DNA of 38,401 nucleotides. It comes from Chryseobacterium sp. CH21. Its GTDB lineage: Bacteria > Bacteroidota > Bacteroidia > Flavobacteriales > Weeksellaceae. Below, piece by piece: positions 34,659 through 38,401 of this stretch. The stretch lies in NCBI RefSeq assembly GCF_004119445.1, contig NZ_QICI01000002.1, forward strand, positions 1-38,401. The letters run 5' to 3'. The first letter of the stretch is position 1. The number at the start of each line of letters is the position of its first letter. Below the pieces are notes generated by a model. The model ran no database searches. It saw only the letters and a program-made list of their open reading frames with translations, and had not been told where the DNA came from. The position numbers and the translations under genes were made by a program.

Positions 34659-35837
34659 ATGAAAACAGCATACATAGTAAAAGGTTTCAGAACTGCCGTT
34701 GGAAAAGCTCCAAAAGGAAGTTTAAGATTTACAAGACCTGATGTAATGGCGGCTACCGTTATTGAAAAATTAATGGCTGAGCTATCACAATTAGATAAAA
34801 ACAGAATAGATGACCTTATCGTAGGAAATGCAATGCCAGAAGCTGAACAAGGGTTGAATGTGGCGCGTCTGATCTCTTTAATGGGATTAAATACCGATAA
34901 AGTTCCGGGAGTAACTGTAAACAGATACTGTGCTTCAGGAAGTGAGGCAATTGCGATTGCTTCCGCAAAAATCCAGGCTGGTATGGCAGATTGTATTATC
35001 GCGGGTGGTACTGAATCTATGTCATATATCCCAATGGGAGGTTATAAGCCGGTTCCTGAAACAGATATCGCAAAAACAAACCCTGATTACTATTGGGGAA
35101 TGGGTTACACTGCGGAAGAAGTAGCAAAACAATATAATATTACGAGAGAAGAACAGGATCACTTTGCTTTTGAATCTCATATGAAGGCTTTAAAAGCTAA
35201 TCAGGAAGGAAAATTTGCCAACCAGATTGTTTCGATTCCTGTAGAATATAATTTCCTGGACGAAAATCAGAAAATGCAGACTAAAAAGTTTGATTTTTCA
35301 GTAGACGAAGGGCCTAGAGCTGATACTTCATTAGCTGGTTTAGCCAAATTAAGACCTGTATTTGCCAACGGAGGAAGCGTAACTGCCGGAAACTCTTCTC
35401 AGATGAGTGACGGAGCAGCTTTCGTAATGGTAATGAGTGAGGAAATGGTAAAAGAATTAGGACTGGAACCTGAAGCTAGATTAGTAGCTTATGCAGCAGC
35501 CGGATTAGAGCCAAGAATCATGGGAATGGGACCTATCTATGCTATTCCAAAAGCTTTGAAACAAGCAGGTTTAGAATTAAAAGACATCGATTTGATCGAG
35601 CTTAACGAAGCTTTTGCTTCTCAATCTGTTGCTATTAAAAAAGAATTAGGTTTAAATCCTGATATCTTAAACGTAAACGGAGGAGCTATCGCTCTTGGAC
35701 ACCCGCTTGGATGTACAGGAACAAAACTAACAGTACAACTTCTTGATGAAATGAGAAGACGTGGCAACAAGTACGGAATGGTTTCTATGTGCGTGGGAAC
35801 AGGACAGGGAGCGGCTTCTATTTTTGAACTACTTTAA
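34659..35837 (+). CDS. Acetyl-CoA C-acyltransferase (3-ketoacyl-CoA thiolase)
   Basis: A 392-residue thiolase that performs the last step of beta-oxidation. Catalytic residues are visible: Cys91 in VNRYCASGSEAIAIAS, His348 in GGAIALGHPLGCTG and Cys378 in MVSMCVGTGQGAA. The N-terminus MKTAYIVKGFRTAVGKAPKG and length are typical of the FadI/FadA-like family in Bacteroidota. It works with the upstream multifunctional enzyme and the downstream acyl-CoA dehydrogenase, with a small mobile-looking ORF on each side. Confidence 0.94.
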   Translation: MKTAYIVKGFRTAVGKAPKGSLRFTRPDVMAATVIEKLMAELSQLDKNRIDDLIVGNAMPEAEQGLNVARLISLMGLNTDKVPGVTVNRYCASGSEAIAIASAKIQAGMADCIIAGGTESMSYIPMGGYKPVPETDIAKTNPDYYWGMGYTAEEVAKQYNITREEQDHFAFESHMKALKANQEGKFANQIVSIPVEYNFLDENQKMQTKKFDFSVDEGPRADTSLAGLAKLRPVFANGGSVTAGNSSQMSDGAAFVMVMSEEMVKELGLEPEARLVAYAAAGLEPRIMGMGPIYAIPKALKQAGLELKDIDLIELNEAFASQSVAIKKELGLNPDILNVNGGAIALGHPLGCTGTKLTVQLLDEMRRRGNKYGMVSMCVGTGQGAASIFELL

Positions 35838-35839
35838 TA

Positions 35840-35869
35840 AGATAATAGACAGACAGATAGATAATAGAG
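35840..35869. repeat. Inverted-repeat copy left of the four-helix-bundle gene
   Basis: AGATAATAGACAGACAGATA... in the + orientation. It resembles the complement of 36311-36336 (CAGATAATAGACGGAAAGAT...), so the small gene between them is bracketed by inverted copies. Confidence 0.6.
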
Positions 35870-35890
35870 GGTAAAAACACAAGAAATGGA

Positions 35891-36259
35891 ATGAATGATT
35901 TTAAAAGACACAATTTTAAGAAACTTAAAATTTGGCAAATGAGTATGGAATTATCAAGATTAACTTTGGATCTTACAGATACTTTTCCAACTTATGAAAA
36001 ATATGGGTTGAAAAGTCAAATGGACAGATGCGCTATTTCAATTCCATCCAATATAGCCGAAGGTTCAAGCAGAACAAATAAATCTTTTAGTCATTTTTTA
36101 GACATCTCTTTAGGTTCTTCATTTGAATTGCAAACACAAATATTGTTGGCAAATCATAGAAAATATTTATCTGATGAAAAAACTGAAATCCTTGAAATTA
36201 AAATTGAAGAATTTCAAAAAGCAACAATGGTATTTCAGAATACTTTAAACAGAGATTAA
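35891..36259 (+). CDS. Four-helix-bundle protein (S23/IVS-type)
   Basis: A 122-residue helical protein of the family first found inside 23S rRNA intervening sequences, related to the Avd accessory protein of diversity-generating retroelements. Family marks are KKLKIWQMSMELSRL, YGLKSQMDRCAISIPSNIAE followed by GSSRTNK, and FLDISLGSSFELQTQILLA. The molecular function of free-standing copies is not known. It is inserted between thiolase and acyl-CoA dehydrogenase, in the same direction, and is flanked by ATAGACAG-type inverted repeats. No reverse transcriptase or variable repeat is in the window, so it is not part of a retroelement here. Confidence 0.85.
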   Translation: MNDFKRHNFKKLKIWQMSMELSRLTLDLTDTFPTYEKYGLKSQMDRCAISIPSNIAEGSSRTNKSFSHFLDISLGSSFELQTQILLANHRKYLSDEKTEILEIKIEEFQKATMVFQNTLNRD

Positions 36260-36277
36260 TAAAAAAGACAAAGAGAG

Positions 36278-36336
36278 AATAGACAGATAGAAAATAGACT
36301 ACACTAATAATCTATCATCTTTCCGTCTATTATCTG
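36278..36336. repeat. Inverted repeat right of the four-helix-bundle gene
   Basis: AATAGACAGATAGAAAATAG (36278-36297) in + orientation faces TCTATCATCTTTCCGTCTAT (36311-36330) and on to CTG at 36336 as an imperfect inverted copy, so it can form a hairpin. The outer arm also pairs with the copy left of the gene at 35840. Confidence 0.6.
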
Positions 36337-36370
36337 AATGTCTCAAAAAATTTAAAAAACAAAATAATAT

Positions 36371-38146
36371 ATGGCTACATTAAAAGGCGGGGAATTCCTG
36401 ATCAAACAGATTCCTGCAAACGAAATTTTCAGTATTGAAGAACTGAACGAAGAACAAAAAATGCTTCGTGATTCTGCGAAAGAATTCATTGACAGAGAAG
36501 TAGTTCCTCAAAAAGAACGTTTTGAGAAGAAAGATTATGCATTTACTGAAGAGACAATGCGTAAATTGGGAGAAATGGGTATGCTGGGGATCGCTGTTCC
36601 TGAAGAATACGGAGGTCTTGGAATGGGCTTTGTAACAACAATGCTTGCCTGTGACTATATTTCCGGAACTACAGGTTCATTGGCTACGGCTTATGGAGCA
36701 CACACGGGTATCGGAACGCTTCCTATCGTTCTTTATGGAACTGAGGAGCAAAAGAAAAAATACCTTCCGGATTTAGCAGCTGGAACAAAGTTTGGTGCTT
36801 ACTGTCTGACAGAGCCGGATGCTGGTTCTGATGCCAACTCAGGAAAAACAAAAGCAAAACTTTCCGAAGACGGAAAACATTATATCATCAACGGCCAGAA
36901 AATGTGGATCTCTAATGCAGGATTTGCAGATACATTTACATTATTTGCTAAAATTGATGATGATAAAAATATCACAGGTTTTGTGATCAACAGATCTGAA
37001 CTTGAAAACCCTGAAAGCTTAACTTTTGGAGAAGAAGAGCACAAATTAGGTATCCGTGCTTCTTCTACGCGTCAGGTTTTCTTCAATGATATGAAAATTC
37101 CTGTGGAAAATCTTTTAGGAGAAAGAAACAATGGTTTCAAGATCGCTCTAAATGCATTGAACGTAGGCCGTATCAAATTGGCTGCCGCTTGTCTTGATGC
37201 ACAGAGAAGAATCTTAAACCACTCTATTCAGTATTCTAACGAAAGAAAACAGTTTGGGGTTTCTATTGCAACCTTCGGAGCGATCAGAAAGAAAATTGCA
37301 GAAATGGCAACCGGAGTTTTCGTAAGTGAAGCAGGTTCTTACAGAGCGGCTAAAAACGTTCAGGATAAAATTGATGAATTAGTAGCAGGTGGATTAAGCC
37401 ATCAGGAGGCAGAACTGAAAGGTGTTGAAGAATTCGCGGTAGAATGTTCAATCCTTAAAGTATTTGTTTCTGATCTTGCTCAGCACACTGCAGATGAAGG
37501 AATCCAGGTGTACGGAGGTATGGGATTCTCTGAAGACACTCCGATGGAAGCTGCATGGAGAGATTCAAGAATTTCAAGAATCTATGAAGGTACCAACGAA
37601 ATCAACAGATTGTTAGCAGTAGGAATGCTTATTAAGAGAGCAATGAAAGGTGAATTAGACCTTTTATCTCCTGCAATGGCCATCAGCAAAGAATTGATGG
37701 GAATTCCTTCATTTGAAGTTCCTGATTATTCAGAATTCATGAGTGAGGAAAAAGCTATTATCGCTAACCTTAAGAAAGTATTCTTGATGGTTTCCGGTGC
37801 TGCTCTTCAGAAATATATGATGGATATTGAGAAACAACAGCATTTATTATTGAATGCATCTGAAATCCTTAACCAGATCTATATGGCAGAATCTGCGGTA
37901 TTAAGAGCAGAGAAACATTTCTCTCCTGAATCTGTAGAAGCAGCTATGGCTCAGTTGAACCTTTACAAAGCTGTTGAGAAAATCATTACTGCAGCTAAAG
38001 AAGGAATCGTTTCTTTCGCTGAAGGAGATGAGCAGAGAATGATGCTTTCAGGATTAAGAAGATTCACTAAATATACCAACCACCCGAATGTAGTAGCGCT
38101 TACTGAAAAAATTGCAGCTCACTATATCGAGAAAGGAGCTTATTAG
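36371..38146 (+). CDS. Acyl-CoA dehydrogenase
   Basis: A 591-residue FAD enzyme for the first step of beta-oxidation. The acyl-CoA dehydrogenase core (about 25-420) shows GMLGIAVPEEYGGLGMGF, YCLTEPDAGSDANSGKTKAK, MWISNAGFADTFTLFAKI, ERKQFGVSIATFGAIRKKIA, QVYGGMGFSEDTPMEAAWRD and the catalytic-base region RIYEGTNEINR with Glu406. A C-terminal extension of about 170 residues is like that of the very-long-chain family. It is the last gene of the operon in the window and ends before a strong terminator. Confidence 0.95.
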   Translation: MATLKGGEFLIKQIPANEIFSIEELNEEQKMLRDSAKEFIDREVVPQKERFEKKDYAFTEETMRKLGEMGMLGIAVPEEYGGLGMGFVTTMLACDYISGTTGSLATAYGAHTGIGTLPIVLYGTEEQKKKYLPDLAAGTKFGAYCLTEPDAGSDANSGKTKAKLSEDGKHYIINGQKMWISNAGFADTFTLFAKIDDDKNITGFVINRSELENPESLTFGEEEHKLGIRASSTRQVFFNDMKIPVENLLGERNNGFKIALNALNVGRIKLAAACLDAQRRILNHSIQYSNERKQFGVSIATFGAIRKKIAEMATGVFVSEAGSYRAAKNVQDKIDELVAGGLSHQEAELKGVEEFAVECSILKVFVSDLAQHTADEGIQVYGGMGFSEDTPMEAAWRDSRISRIYEGTNEINRLLAVGMLIKRAMKGELDLLSPAMAISKELMGIPSFEVPDYSEFMSEEKAIIANLKKVFLMVSGAALQKYMMDIEKQQHLLLNASEILNQIYMAESAVLRAEKHFSPESVEAAMAQLNLYKAVEKIITAAKEGIVSFAEGDEQRMMLSGLRRFTKYTNHPNVVALTEKIAAHYIEKGAY

Positions 38147-38197
38147 TCTTTAATAATATCAATTTGATTTAAAACGCCTCTAAAAATGGTAGTCATG

Positions 38198-38227
38198 GTC
38201 GGAAGATTTTTTCTTCCGACTTTTTGT
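38198..38227 (+). terminator. Rho-independent terminator of the beta-oxidation operon
   Basis: GTCGGAAGA and TCTTCCGAC pair perfectly around a T-rich loop and are followed by TTTTTG; about 52 bases after the acyl-CoA dehydrogenase stop. Confidence 0.9.
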
Positions 38228-38257
38228 TTTTAGATATTCAATATTATTATTTTAATT

Positions 38258-38326
38258 AATTGATTATCAGCCATTTAATTTGTTTTATTATTTCATTTTT
38301 TGTATCTTTATTGCTGATAATCAATT
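38258..38326. repeat. Perfect 14-bp inverted repeats before the partial transposase
   Basis: AATTGATTATCAGC (38258-38271) and GCTGATAATCAATT (38313-38326) are perfect complements separated by 41 bases. The right copy ends four bases before the start codon at 38331. They could be an insertion sequence end with a sub-terminal hairpin, or a hairpin or operator limiting transposase translation. Confidence 0.55.
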
Positions 38327-38330
38327 GTTT

Positions 38331-38401
38331 ATGTCAGTTTTTAAAGATCACAAAATATCACTTAAAGATGTTTTAGAATTTATTCCCGAAGCACTTTTAA
38401 G
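38331..38401 (+). CDS. Start of a probable transposase, cut by the window edge
   Basis: Only 23 codons are present: MSVFKDHKISLKDVLEFIPE followed by ALL. The start resembles transposase N-termini that I recall from IS elements in Chryseobacterium and relatives (a helix-rich FKDHKISL..L.FIPEALL opening). The position just after an operon terminator and inverted repeats is consistent with an insertion sequence. The family cannot be confirmed from this fragment. Confidence 0.5.
   Translation, partial: MSVFKDHKISLKDVLEFIPEALL

Noticed and set aside
35891..36259. Diversity-generating retroelement, because of the Avd-related four-helix-bundle protein
   Set aside because: No reverse transcriptase, template repeat or variable repeat pair is present nearby.

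Overview
The window looks like the chromosome of a Bacteroidota (Flavobacteriia) bacterium, most likely Chryseobacterium or a close Weeksellaceae relative. The evidence is a type IX secretion gene (porQ), a ResB-CcsA fusion for cytochrome c assembly, a TamL-like lipidated Omp85 protein, an AT-rich base composition, few Shine-Dalgarno sites, and TAnnTTTG -7 promoter boxes just upstream of start codons. This assignment rests on gene content and remembered family features; no database search was possible.

Layout. 0.1-5.3 kb (- strand): cytochrome c biogenesis fusion, a Crp/Fnr-type regulator and an isochorismatase-like hydrolase, with a palindromic non-coding element between the last two. 5.6-11.4 kb (+): ftsK, a LolA-like carrier, an LptF/LptG-type permease and a secreted unknown. 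11.5-13.3 kb (-): a KAS III-like synthase and ribosome recycling factor (frr). 13.3-18.5 kb: an accessory block lying between frr and pyrH, genes that are usually neighbours. It holds a membrane protein resembling putative phage abortive-infection proteins, a TIR-like protein with the expected NADase glutamate and an unrecognised C-terminal domain, an unknown lipoprotein and a class-3-like lipase. 18.6-22.5 kb: pyrH (-), then porQ-cmk and a small envelope cluster (YtxH, holin-like, unknown). 22.6-27.7 kb: TrmH-type methyltransferase, TamL-like Omp85, SanA/YdcF-like protein and a ferredoxin-type reductase. 27.7-30.9 kb: TlpA-like lipoprotein and a FecCD/FecE-type ABC importer. 31.1-38.1 kb: a MarR regulator followed by a fatty-acid beta-oxidation operon (multifunctional 3-hydroxyacyl-CoA dehydrogenase/enoyl-CoA hydratase, thiolase, acyl-CoA dehydrogenase). 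The last 70 bases begin what looks like a transposase.

Three features stand out. First, the abortive-infection-like plus TIR-like pair between frr and pyrH is the best candidate for an uncharacterised antiphage system. Second, three unrelated small ORFs (a RAYT/IS200-like transposase, a four-helix-bundle protein and a GxxExxY protein) each sit in an intergenic gap of an otherwise ordinary operon, with palindromic or inverted-repeat DNA around or next to them, as if small mobile modules were settling in operon gaps. Third, five genes between 21.8 and 29.7 kb are each broken by a single missing base in an A/T homopolymer. This pattern suggests sequence error more than real decay, so those genes are described as whole genes with a frameshift.

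Regulation visible in the sequence: two perfect palindromes sharing the core TATGCATGCATA precede marR and probably control the beta-oxidation operon; a 16-bp palindrome lies upstream of the isochorismatase-like gene; many genes end in clear hairpin-plus-T terminators.
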